NCBI GenBank assembly: GCA_027064745.1
Contig: JAMOPD010000125.1
Span: 1 to 8,625 of the forward strand
From: Thermococcaceae archaeon
Lineage (GTDB): Archaea > Methanobacteriota_B > Thermococci > Thermococcales > Thermococcaceae
Length of the DNA stretch: 8,625 nucleotides
Direction of reading: 5' to 3'
Shown in pieces: positions 1-6,000 of the stretch. Made by a program: the position numbers and the translations under genes. The notes beneath the pieces were generated by a model, which saw only the letters and a program-made list of their open reading frames with translations, ran no database searches and was not told where the DNA came from. The number at the start of each line of letters is the position of its first letter. Position 1 is the first letter of the stretch.

Positions 1-473
1 ACATATGGGAAATTGGAACCCCTCTAACATTTATAGGCGCTGTGATACTCCTCTTCGTCTTCCTCGCATGGCTTGCGAGTGAGATAGAGGTGGGGTACTT
101 TAACATTCCAGAAGCAGAGGAGGAGATAGCTGAAGGTCCAATGGTAGAATACAGCGGAAGACATTTGGCTTTGTTCAAGCTCAGCAATGCTTTGAAGGAG
201 TTTATAAGCGCAAGCTTAGTCGTGGCCATATTCTTTCCGTGGGGCATAAGCGGCCTGTTCGGGCTAAGCGGTGTAAGCGCCATAATAGCAGACTTAATCT
301 TCCACACACTTAAGGTCTTTGCCGTGCTCTTCCTAAGCATGAGCATCTTTAGAGCTGTAACTGGAAGGCTCAGGATAACCCAGGCTGTGCAGTTATTCTG
401 GCTCAGAATACTTCCAGCGTCAATTATAGGAGCGCTGCTTATAGCAATTGACATCTCGGAGGTGATAGCATGA
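1..473 (+). CDS. mbhM: MbhM-like membrane subunit of the upstream hydrogenase operon, 5'-truncated
   Basis: The reading frame is open from base 3 to the TGA at 471-473, so this is the C-terminal ~156 residues of a longer protein. The GTG at 42 is internal, because hydrophobic coding sequence continues upstream of it. It belongs to the NuoH/HyfC/EchB family, which anchors the [NiFe] module to the membrane and lines the path between the catalytic site and the ion-pumping arm. Visible signs are the SEIEVGYFNIPEAEEEIAEG acidic loop followed by VEYSG (family signature), then three further hydrophobic segments (LVVAIFFPWGI, ADLIFHTLKVFAVLFL, LPASIIGALLIAI). The motif WLASEIEVGYFNIPEAE and the tail IGALL match canonical P. 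furiosus MbhM as I remember it, better than the paralogue at 7789. It overlaps the next gene by ATGA. Being the MbxM of a sulfane reductase is the main alternative. Confidence 0.88.
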   Translation, partial: IWEIGTPLTFIGAVILLFVFLAWLASEIEVGYFNIPEAEEEIAEGPMVEYSGRHLALFKLSNALKEFISASLVVAIFFPWGISGLFGLSGVSAIIADLIFHTLKVFAVLFLSMSIFRAVTGRLRITQAVQLFWLRILPASIIGALLIAIDISEVIA

Positions 474-877
474 AACTTCCACCAACTTTATCTGTGGTTC
501 TCGGAAACTTGTTCAAAAAACCAGCCACAAATCCATTCCCAAAAAACGAACCTGTACCTGTTCCAAAGGATTTCAGGGGAAAGCTCATCTACCATGTGGA
601 TAAATGCGTTGGGTGCAGGCTCTGTGTTACGGTCTGTCCTGCGGGAGTCTTTGAATACATACCCGAGGTCAGGAAGGTGAGGCTGTGGCTTGGTAGATGT
701 GTCTTCTGCAAGCAGTGTGTGGATGTTTGTCCTGTCAATGCTTTGGAGATGAGCGATGAATTCCTTCTCGCAACGTATGACAAGTACGACGACAACCTCA
801 GATGGCTCAAGAATGATGAGATAGCGGAGAGGATCAAAGAGGCAGAAGAGAAGAAGAAAGCACAGAAGAAGCAGTAG
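470..877 (+). CDS. mbhN: MbhN-like 2x[4Fe-4S] ferredoxin-type subunit
   Basis: This is a 135-residue NuoI-family polyferredoxin subunit. It is expected to take electrons from reduced ferredoxin and pass them to the small-subunit cluster. Two CxxCxxCxxxCP motifs are present: C46, C49, C52, C56 and C77, C80, C83, C87, each able to hold a [4Fe-4S] cluster. The N-terminal stretch KKPATNPFP..EPVPVP (residues 16-32) and the segment MSDEFLLATYDKYD after the second cluster are typical of Thermococcales MbhN. The C-terminus is a very lysine- and glutamate-rich tail. The start overlaps the preceding gene by ATGA and has a near-perfect Shine-Dalgarno, GGAGGTGAT at 458-466. It is the last gene of its operon, since 289 non-coding bases follow. 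MbxN of an Mbx/Mbs cluster is the alternative, but the sequence looks closer to MbhN from memory. Confidence 0.92.
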   Translation: MKLPPTLSVVLGNLFKKPATNPFPKNEPVPVPKDFRGKLIYHVDKCVGCRLCVTVCPAGVFEYIPEVRKVRLWLGRCVFCKQCVDVCPVNALEMSDEFLLATYDKYDDNLRWLKNDEIAERIKEAEEKKKAQKKQ

Positions 878-1010
878 AAAAAGTGATCTCTTTTCCCCCA
901 TTTTGTTCCTCTCTTTTCTACAATTTTCACGCTTTCATTCGTCTCTAAACATCAAAGAACGCTTCTGTACATTCGAATTCTAATTTATGCATTGGAGAAC
1001 CTTTTTTTGG
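878..1010 (+). terminator. T-rich termination region after the upstream operon
   Basis: Downstream of the TAG at 875-877 the + strand becomes pyrimidine-rich. It carries four TTTT runs at 891-894, 901-904, 914-917 and 924-927, about 10-13 bases apart, and later a T7 run at 1002-1008. Archaeal RNA polymerase terminates at such oligo-T tracts without needing a hairpin, and I see no strong stem-loop here. The position is right for separating the two operons. Which of the runs is used cannot be decided by eye. Confidence 0.6.
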
Positions 1011-1053
1011 AGGTATGTAAAGCTCAGAACTCTTTATATTTGTCAAATTTCAG

Positions 1054-1070
1054 GTTTTTAACCTTTTGTT
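1054..1070 (+). promoter_or_regulatory. SurR binding site 1, upstream of BRE/TATA
   Basis: GTT-TTT-AAC-CTTTT-GTT is an exact match to the extended SurR consensus GTTn3AACn5GTT. SurR is the Thermococcales redox-switch regulator that activates hydrogenase operons without sulfur and releases DNA when its CxxC is oxidised by elemental sulfur. The site ends 3 bases before the purine-rich BRE-like sequence of the mbhA promoter, a position suited to activation by helping TFB/TBP. A short inverted repeat (GTTT TAG AAAC, 1068-1078) joins its right end to the BRE. Confidence 0.8.
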
Positions 1071-1072
1071 TT

Positions 1073-1090
1073 AGAAACGTATTTATAAAT
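1073..1090 (+). promoter_or_regulatory. BRE/TATA promoter of the downstream hydrogenase operon
   Basis: AGAAAC (1073-1078) followed by TTTATAAAT (1082-1090) fits an archaeal TFB-recognition element plus TATA box. With the usual ~25-base spacing, transcription would start near 1108-1114, leaving a leader of about 55 bases before the ATG at 1167. It is the best TATA in the intergenic region and lies between two SurR sites. The start point is inferred. Confidence 0.75.
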
Positions 1091-1138
1091 TCTCTGACAA
1101 CCTGTCATTGAGATTTGAGGAAAATACGCCCTCTATCG

Positions 1139-1155
1139 GTTTAAAACTTAAAGTT
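1139..1155 (+). promoter_or_regulatory. SurR binding site 2, inside the 5' leader
   Basis: GTT-TAA-AAC-TTAAA-GTT is a second exact match to GTTn3AACn5GTT, exactly 85 bases downstream of the first (about eight helical turns). It lies about 30-45 bases after the predicted transcription start and directly abuts the Shine-Dalgarno of mbhA. A protein bound here would be expected to block initiation or elongation, unlike the upstream site. With nine fixed bases, two matches in 289 bases are very unlikely by chance, but binding is not shown. Confidence 0.75.
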
Positions 1156-1163
1156 GAGGTGGG
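1156..1163 (+). promoter_or_regulatory. Shine-Dalgarno of mbhA
   Basis: GAGGTGGG lies three bases before the ATG at 1167 and immediately after SurR site 2. It fixes the start of the first gene of the operon and shows the transcript has a leader. Confidence 0.7.
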
Positions 1164-1166
1164 AAA

Positions 1167-1670
1167 ATGGGATTTGCCACATCTTTCATATGGTCTCTAA
1201 TCGTCTACTTAATCCTAACGGCAGGTTCAGGAAATATAATCGCATGGAGTCCAGCGGAGCTTATAGCGGGAGTGGTGATAGCAGCAATCATAGGGTATGC
1301 AACAAGGAACATCATGAGCGAAAAACTTGAATACTTCTTCAATCCAAAGAGGTGGATACTGTTCATAATCTATGCAATTGGCCCATTCTTCTTTGCAATG
1401 GCAAAGGCAAACCTTGATGTCGCCTACAGAGTTATAACAGGGAAAATAAGACCGGGAATAGTCAAAATATCTCCAGGGCTTACAAGGGATGAGAGCAAAA
1501 CTCTGCTCGCCAATTCAATAACCCTAACACCAGGAACATTTACACTTGAAATCGATGACGAAGGCAACTTCTATGTTCACTGGATTAACGTTCCTGAAGG
1601 AAAGGAAAAGCCTACTCCTGAAGATCTCTGTGGTTATCTTCCAAAATGGGCAAGGAGGATTGGAGAATGA
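1167..1670 (+). CDS. mbhA: MbhA, MnhE/MrpE-type antiporter subunit
   Basis: This 167-residue membrane protein of the MnhE/MrpE family is the first gene of the operon. Hydrophobic segments lie at about residues 6-20, 26-44 and 62-80. The soluble C-terminal part has the family's signature: DVAYRVITGKIRPGIVKI (84-101), then TLLANSITLTPGT (112-124), then a short beta-rich end, and it finishes in KWARRIGE. In Mbh this subunit is part of the Na+/H+ antiporter module that couples ferredoxin-dependent H2 production to ion movement. The start is chosen from the Shine-Dalgarno GAGGTGGG and the lack of coding sequence upstream. The stop overlaps the start of mbhB by ATGA. Sequence and length agree with canonical MbhA, so this half of the complex looks conventional. 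Confidence 0.92.
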   Translation: MGFATSFIWSLIVYLILTAGSGNIIAWSPAELIAGVVIAAIIGYATRNIMSEKLEYFFNPKRWILFIIYAIGPFFFAMAKANLDVAYRVITGKIRPGIVKISPGLTRDESKTLLANSITLTPGTFTLEIDDEGNFYVHWINVPEGKEKPTPEDLCGYLPKWARRIGE

Positions 1671-1966
1671 CAGTTGTGAGTTTGTTTATGTGGGCTTTAA
1701 TCCTGCTGTTGTTTTCAGCTATGTTAACTCTGATTAGATTGTTACTTGGCCCAACAATTCCTGATAGAGCAGTTGCATTAGATTCAATGACAACAACAAC
1801 TGCCGGAGTCATGGTTCTCTATGGGGTCATAACAAAGCAGGCTGTGTTCATTGACGTCGCTTTAGTCTATGCGGTTCTAAGCTACATAGCCACGTTATAC
1901 ATCGCAAGATATCTAGTGAGAAAAAGAGTAGGAATTGCATGCAAATGTGAGGGTGATGGAACATGA
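1667..1966 (+). CDS. mbhB: MbhB, MnhF/MrpF-type antiporter subunit
   Basis: This 99-residue protein has three membrane segments (about 3-27, 45-57, 60-82) and belongs to the MnhF/MrpF family. The family motif GPTIPDRAVALDSM (28-41) and the acidic residue D63 in the third helix (FIDVAL) are visible. I chose the ATG at 1667 over the in-frame ATG at 1646. The later start makes the ATGA overlap seen throughout this operon and has GGAGG (1654-1658) eight bases upstream, and the first helix then begins at the N-terminus. The upstream start would add a charged MGKEDWR extension. The tail after the last helix carries two cysteines, CKC at 92-94, whose role I do not know. It acts with A, C, F and G in the antiporter module. 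Confidence 0.9.
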   Translation: MTVVSLFMWALILLLFSAMLTLIRLLLGPTIPDRAVALDSMTTTTAGVMVLYGVITKQAVFIDVALVYAVLSYIATLYIARYLVRKRVGIACKCEGDGT

Positions 1967-2316
1967 TAGAGTGGATCATAGGAATTTTCCTTGCAATAGG
2001 AGTCGCATTCAACTTTTTAGCAAGCATAGGGCTACTAAGATTTCCAGATGTTTATACAAGAATACATGCTGCCACAAAGTGTACGACCTTTGGTACGATA
2101 TTCATAGTTCTCGCCACGGTGACCTATTCAATATACTCTTACTATTGGGTAGCAAAAGACCCTGCATGGATAACAATAGGAATACACTCAGCCTTAGTGG
2201 TGATATTCCTCATCTTGACAAACCCAGTGGGAGCACATGCCATAGGTAGAGCGGCAAGAAAATCTGGTATTAGGCCACATGGAGCTGTAATAGATGAACT
2301 GGAGGGGAGGCTATGA
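1963..2316 (+). CDS. mbhC: MbhC, MnhG/MrpG-type antiporter subunit
   Basis: This 117-residue protein of the MnhG/MrpG family has three hydrophobic segments (about 4-24, 41-60, 69-86). The family hallmark RFPDVYTRIHAATK (26-39) and the conserved NPVGAHAIGRAA (87-98) after the last helix are present. The cytosolic tail RPHGAVIDELEGRL is ordinary for the family. The start overlaps mbhB by ATGA, with GAGGGTGA at 1949-1956 as Shine-Dalgarno. In Mbh structures the A-B-C-type subunits sit at the distal end of the membrane arm, and the same placement is inferred here. Confidence 0.92.
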   Translation: MIEWIIGIFLAIGVAFNFLASIGLLRFPDVYTRIHAATKCTTFGTIFIVLATVTYSIYSYYWVAKDPAWITIGIHSALVVIFLILTNPVGAHAIGRAARKSGIRPHGAVIDELEGRL

Positions 2317-2576
2317 ACTTTAGTGCGCTATTCTGGGCATTGCAGGTGTTAGTTGGGCTTGGACTTATTATAAGTGCAACAGCCGCCATAAGATTCAAGA
2401 ATCTGATATCAGCTGTCATTGCAATGGCTGTCTTCAGCTTGATTCTCTCGCTGGAGTTCTATATCCTTCAGGCACCAGATGTTGCAATAGCCGAGGCAGG
2501 AGTTGGAGCATGTCTAACGACAGCGATGTACCTGCTTGCGATAAAGAACACCACAGATGAGGAGGTGATAGAATGA
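2313..2576 (+). CDS. mbhD: MbhD, DUF4040-type antiporter subunit
   Basis: This 87-residue protein is homologous to the DUF4040 segment found near the C-terminus of MrpA/MnhA. It has three hydrophobic stretches (about 4-26, 31-50, 62-77). The motif QAPDVAIAEAGVGA (53-66), with an acidic pair around D56 and E61, is the conserved core and is likely part of an ion path. The start overlaps mbhC by ATGA, preceded by GGAGGGGAGG at 2301-2310. In Mrp this domain is fused to MrpA. Separate D and E genes are characteristic of Mbh operons. Confidence 0.9.
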   Translation: MNFSALFWALQVLVGLGLIISATAAIRFKNLISAVIAMAVFSLILSLEFYILQAPDVAIAEAGVGACLTTAMYLLAIKNTTDEEVIE

Positions 2577-2845
2577 GAAAAGCCCTAGGTCTGTTTGCTT
2601 TCCTCGGATTCACGCTCTTCCTGCTGGCCGCGACAATGAGTTTGAGACCTTTTGGTGCTCCACCTCACACTGAAATGGATCACTACTTCATAACCCACGC
2701 TCAGGAGCAGGCATCTGCAAACAACGTTGTGACAAGCATAGTATTTGACTACAGAGGTTTCGATACCCTCGGTGAGGCCACTGTTCTCTTCACCGCAGTT
2801 GCCGGTGTCCTGATGGTACTTCGCAGAAAGGAGGTGAGCTCATGA
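2573..2845 (+). CDS. mbhE: MbhE, MrpA C-terminal-like subunit
   Basis: This 90-residue protein has one N-terminal membrane segment (about 4-23), a polar loop containing HTEMDHYF, and a second segment (about 68-83). NVVTSIVFDYRGFDTLGEA (51-69) matches the conserved NVV..DFRGFDTLGE block of the MrpA/MnhA C-terminus. It has a strong Shine-Dalgarno, GGAGGTGAT at 2561-2569, and an ATGA overlap with mbhD. A stand-alone MbhE is expected for an Mbh-type operon, which argues against an Mbx/Mbs-type complex. Confidence 0.9.
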   Translation: MRKALGLFAFLGFTLFLLAATMSLRPFGAPPHTEMDHYFITHAQEQASANNVVTSIVFDYRGFDTLGEATVLFTAVAGVLMVLRRKEVSS

Positions 2846-3309
2846 CAACCACAATCATCAAAACAACAACCAGAATATTGGCTTCATTGATACTCGTCTT
2901 CGGTGCATACATCATCCTCCATGGGCATTTAACACCAGGTGGTGGTTTCCAGGGGGGAGCTGTATTTGCAAGCGGATTGGCTCTGCTGATAGTGGCGTGT
3001 GAAGATGAAATTGTCAAAAAGAGATTTGAGAAAGTTCCATTAAGCCCACTTGAAAGCATAGGCGCTCTTGGTTTTCTGGGCACTGCACTTCTCGGCCTGA
3101 TGGGATACACATTCTTCAAGAACGTTATAGCTAACAGCGGGTTCATATTTGGAGGCAAAACTCCAATTGGCATAAATCCGGGTTATCTTAACACAGGTGG
3201 AACATTAGCATATATGAACATCTTCGTCGGAATGAAGGTCTTAGCTGGCCTCACAAGCATAGTGTTGATATTCTTCCTGCTCCTGGGAGGGAAAAAAGAT
3301 GAATGGTAA
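2842..3309 (+). CDS. mbhF: MbhF, MnhB/MrpB-type antiporter subunit
   Basis: This 155-residue protein is a MnhB/MrpB family member. Helices lie at about residues 10-28, 34-52, 70-94 and 122-149. The family signature HGHLTPGGGFQGGAV (27-41) is complete, and PGYLNTGGTL (113-122) before the last helix is also typical. The Shine-Dalgarno GGAGGTGA (2830-2837) and ATGA overlap with mbhE support the start. The hydrophilic loop at 53-68 is rich in K and E. MrpB-like subunits are linked with the Na+-translocating part of Mrp and Mbh. No anomalies are seen. Confidence 0.92.
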   Translation: MTTTIIKTTTRILASLILVFGAYIILHGHLTPGGGFQGGAVFASGLALLIVACEDEIVKKRFEKVPLSPLESIGALGFLGTALLGLMGYTFFKNVIANSGFIFGGKTPIGINPGYLNTGGTLAYMNIFVGMKVLAGLTSIVLIFFLLLGGKKDEW

Positions 3310-3667
3310 TATAATAGCAATAAACTTTCCCTTCATCGTAGTTGCGCTCCTCTTGGCTTTAGGATTCTACACAATAGGCTTTAAGAGAAACCTGATAAAG
3401 GTCGTCATAGGAGTTGAAATCCTGGAAAGTGCTGTAAACCTCTTCCTGATAGCTCTGGGCTATGTCAAAGGAGGCTATGCTCCAATATACACATTAGCAC
3501 CAAAAAAGGCAGTTGGCAACATGGTTCTGCCGACACCACAAGCATTGACCCTGACGAGCATCGTTATCGGTGTTGCTGTATCAGCCCTTATGCTGGCCTT
3601 TGCCGTCAATATCTACAGGCATTATGGAACATTAGATGTTACAAGGATTAGGAGGCTGAGAGGATGA
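3299..3667 (+). CDS. mbhG: MbhG, MnhC/MrpC/NuoK-type subunit
   Basis: This 122-residue protein is homologous to MnhC/MrpC and NuoK. It has three helices at about 10-27, 33-54 and 84-106. The NuoK-like GVEILESAVNLFL (38-50), with a membrane-buried glutamate (E40), and TPQALTLTSIVIG (79-91) are the recognisable motifs. The start overlaps mbhF by 11 bases and has GGGAGGG at 3285-3291. The C-terminal RIRRLRG is strongly basic and probably cytosolic. The buried acid is expected to contribute to the ion-translocation path next to MbhH. Confidence 0.92.
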   Translation: MNGNIIAINFPFIVVALLLALGFYTIGFKRNLIKVVIGVEILESAVNLFLIALGYVKGGYAPIYTLAPKKAVGNMVLPTPQALTLTSIVIGVAVSALMLAFAVNIYRHYGTLDVTRIRRLRG

Positions 3668-5217
3668 TGGAGCACTTACCAGCTTTAATGATAGCTATTC
3701 CTCTATTCGGAGCATTCACAACTCCTTTACTTAAGAAACGTCAGAATATAGCCGCCATTTGGGCACTGATAATCACAGTCATAACCTTTGGCTTGTCACT
3801 CCTCCTACTTCAGGAAGTTCTCAGCAAAGGAATCATTGTATACGTCTTTGGTGCAAACAAACCTACACTGGTTCTTCCCTCGGGATACAGAGTTCCAGTC
3901 AGGATTATATTCGAGATAGACGCCATGGGGGCTTTCATGGCACTTTCAGCGACTCTCATGAGCTTTATCGGGGCGCTCTATTCATACAGCCACGTTGAGA
4001 TGGAAACGGGCCTTGAGAAGTACTACGCCCTGCTCCTCCTCCTCGAAGTCGGAATTATTGGTATGGTACTGACAGGAGATCTGTTCAACCTCTTCGTGTT
4101 CCTTGAGGTAGCAGGTATAGCAGGTTCAGCTTTAGTTGGCTTCAGAAACTACCGCGGCGAGGCAAGCGAGGCCGGAATCAAGTATCTCATGGTCAGCTCG
4201 GTCGCTTCACTGATGGTTCTCTTCTCTATAGGGTTGCTTTATGGTCAGTATGGAAACCTCAACATGGCCTATCTGAGCAGGCAGATACATCTTGATACCG
4301 TGGACATGATTGCCTTAGGATTGCTCTTCGTTTCATTTGCAATGAAGTGCGGTGCGGTTCCGATGCACTACTGGGTGCCCGATGCGTATACAGAGGTTCC
4401 TGCAGGAATAAACCCAACACTGCTGGTGGCGACTTATGCAAGCCTCTACGCCCTGTTCAGGGTGAGCTTCAGCCTCTTCGGAGCCATTACATGGAACATG
4501 GCAAGGGTCGGCTGGATAATGAGCATCCTCGGAGTTTTAACAATGTTCATAGGCGTTACCATGGCTTTAGTTCAAAAAGATGTAAAAAGGCTTATGAGCT
4601 ACCACGCTATCTCACAGACTGGTTATATGCTCCTAGGTGTCGGCGTTGGTTTAACCGTTCTCAACGACCCGGCAAAGCTTTCAGCCTTTGGAAGGGCTGC
4701 AATGGCAGGTGGTATATTCCACATAATTAACCATATCATCTACAAGAGCCTCCTCCTGATGACAGCTGGAGCTTTGTTCTACGTAACAGGCACGAGAAAT
4801 CTCAATGAGATGGGTGGCTTAGCGAGAAAGATGCCCTATACTACGATAGCCTTCATAGTTGGAGCCGCGGCAATATCTGGCTTGCCCCCATTCAACGGCT
4901 TTGCAAGCAAATTCCTCATATATGAAACTTCATACCAGCTCAATCCTCTGCTGGCTGTCTTTGCAATGGTAACGAGTGTTTTAACACTTGCCTCATTTGT
5001 TAAGGTCTTTGCATCGGCATTTCTTGGACCGCCGCTTGAGAAGTACGAAGAGGTCAGAGAAGTTCCGAAGCCGATGGTGACTGCAATGATAATCTTGGCG
5101 ATACTATGTATCCTCTTCGGTCTGTTCCCGAATGTAGTGCTGAATAAGCTAATTTATCCAGCTGTTGATGCTCTCATCAAGCTGGCACAATACCAGTCAT
5201 GGGGTGGTCTGGTATGA
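3664..5217 (+). CDS. mbhH: MbhH, MnhD/NuoN-type ion-translocating antiporter subunit
   Basis: This 517-residue polytopic protein (about 14 helices) of the Proton_antipo_M family is the main ion-pumping subunit. Key residues of the family are visible. They are E148 in the LFNLFVFLEVAG helix, K228 in FAMKCGAVPMHYW with H235, K305/K308 in LVQKDVKRLMSYH, H353/H357 and K361 in FHIINHIIYKS, and K416 in GLPPFNGFASKF. These form the glutamate-lysine-histidine-lysine axis used for proton transfer in complex I-type antiporters. Length is normal for MbhH/MnhD. The start overlaps mbhG by ATGA after GGAGG at 3651-3655, and a second ATG follows immediately, so Met1 or Met2 could be used. There is only one H gene, whereas Mbx/Mbs clusters carry two antiporter genes (H and H'). 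Confidence 0.93.
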   Translation: MMEHLPALMIAIPLFGAFTTPLLKKRQNIAAIWALIITVITFGLSLLLLQEVLSKGIIVYVFGANKPTLVLPSGYRVPVRIIFEIDAMGAFMALSATLMSFIGALYSYSHVEMETGLEKYYALLLLLEVGIIGMVLTGDLFNLFVFLEVAGIAGSALVGFRNYRGEASEAGIKYLMVSSVASLMVLFSIGLLYGQYGNLNMAYLSRQIHLDTVDMIALGLLFVSFAMKCGAVPMHYWVPDAYTEVPAGINPTLLVATYASLYALFRVSFSLFGAITWNMARVGWIMSILGVLTMFIGVTMALVQKDVKRLMSYHAISQTGYMLLGVGVGLTVLNDPAKLSAFGRAAMAGGIFHIINHIIYKSLLLMTAGALFYVTGTRNLNEMGGLARKMPYTTIAFIVGAAAISGLPPFNGFASKFLIYETSYQLNPLLAVFAMVTSVLTLASFVKVFASAFLGPPLEKYEEVREVPKPMVTAMIILAILCILFGLFPNVVLNKLIYPAVDALIKLAQYQSWGGLV

Positions 5218-5555
5218 ACTTTACTCTATTATCACCTTCAGGATTCTGGGATCCCGTGCTGTGGCTGATATTCCTAATCCTCTTTGGAATCATAGGCTAC
5301 ATCATATACTCACGGGGCAATCCAAGTTATAAGCCAAATACAGAGCAGGTAAAACCCTATCTCAGCGGAAATGTAGAGCCCTCGAAGGAGAAAATAATGG
5401 TCAGAGCTGGGGATATATACTGGGGCTTCATCACAGCATTAGATGAGTACTACGTAGCTCTCAAAAGAATGCACACTGGTGATCTAAGAGACTACATACT
5501 CTGGTATCTTGGAATAGGAGCCATAATACTCTTCATCCTAGTGGGAGGTGTATAA
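5214..5555 (+). CDS. mbhI: MbhI, small membrane linker subunit
   Basis: This 113-residue protein has an N-terminal helix (about 14-33), a polar middle containing KPYLSGNVEPSKEK (47-60) and an amphipathic-looking stretch GFITALDEYYVALKRM, then a C-terminal helix (about 95-112). This layout and the position between H and J fit MbhI, which bridges the antiporter module and the hydrogenase module and resembles the end part of NuoL-type subunits. I chose the ATG at 5214 over 5199 because it makes the ATGA overlap with mbhH and has GGGGTGGT (5201-5208) upstream. The earlier start would add only MGWSG. Mbx-type clusters lack an I gene, so this again supports Mbh type. Confidence 0.85.
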   Translation: MNFTLLSPSGFWDPVLWLIFLILFGIIGYIIYSRGNPSYKPNTEQVKPYLSGNVEPSKEKIMVRAGDIYWGFITALDEYYVALKRMHTGDLRDYILWYLGIGAIILFILVGGV

Positions 5556-5556
5556 A

Positions 5557-6000
5557 ATGGGAAAGCTGTATAACTTTAAACGCTCTCTCTGGGTTTTTCA
5601 TGCCTCTGGAGGGAGCTGTAATGGCTGTGATATCGAAATCATAGCAGCACTGACACCGCGCTATGATGCGGAAAGATTTGGAATTAAACTCGTCGGCAGT
5701 CCGAGACATGCGGATGTGCTCCTCGTAACAGGGGCAATACCAAGAGACTTCGCAGACAAGTTGAGGAGAATATATGAGCAGATGCCTGATCCAAAGGCAG
5801 TTGTGGTTGTAGGAAACTGCGGAACAACAGGGGGAGTGTTCTATGACTCTTACAACCTAGTTGGACCAATAGACGAGATAATCCCGGTCGATGTCTATGT
5901 CCCCGGCTGTCCGCCGAGACCGGAGGCCATAATCGATGGAGTTGTCAAGGCGTGGCTTAAGATAGAGAAACTCGAAAAACAACTGGAGGGGAAAGAATGA
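5557..6000 (+). CDS. mbhJ: MbhJ-like [NiFe] hydrogenase small subunit
   Basis: This 147-residue NuoB/EchC-family small subunit carries the [4Fe-4S] cluster nearest the active site. The four expected ligands are present: C21 and C24 (GGSCNGCDIE), C88 (GNCGTTGG) and C118 (PGCPPRPEAI). ALTPRYDAERFG (31-42) and LVGSPRHADVLLVTG (45-59) are typical of the Thermococcales hydrogenase group. The start at 5557 follows GGGAGGTG (5542-5549) and leaves one base between it and the mbhI stop. A GTG at 5548 is possible but lies on the Shine-Dalgarno. It lacks the longer N-terminal extension I remember for canonical P. furiosus MbhJ, and its NCGTTGG differs from the canonical form. There is no twin-arginine signal, so the catalytic head faces the cytoplasm. 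Confidence 0.9.
   Translation: MGKLYNFKRSLWVFHASGGSCNGCDIEIIAALTPRYDAERFGIKLVGSPRHADVLLVTGAIPRDFADKLRRIYEQMPDPKAVVVVGNCGTTGGVFYDSYNLVGPIDEIIPVDVYVPGCPPRPEAIIDGVVKAWLKIEKLEKQLEGKE

Noticed and set aside
488..930. Antisense open frames opposite mbhN
   Set aside because: They lie over a strongly supported ferredoxin gene, have no recognisable domain, and are low-complexity in their N-terminal parts.
1010..1020. GGAGGT followed by ATG at 1015 as a small leader gene
   Set aside because: The ATG is followed directly by TAA, so there is no peptide.
1117..1133. GAGG/CCTC hairpin in the mbhA leader as a riboswitch or attenuator
   Set aside because: Only four base pairs around a nine-base loop, with no T-run after it. 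It would not be stable at high growth temperature.
1646..1666. Earlier ATG for mbhB
   Set aside because: It would add a charged seven-residue lead before the first helix and lacks the ATGA coupling and spaced GGAGG that the ATG at 1667 has.
5548..5556. Upstream GTG start for mbhJ
   Set aside because: The GTG lies on the Shine-Dalgarno of the ATG at 5557 and adds only MYK. The ATG gives the expected spacing.
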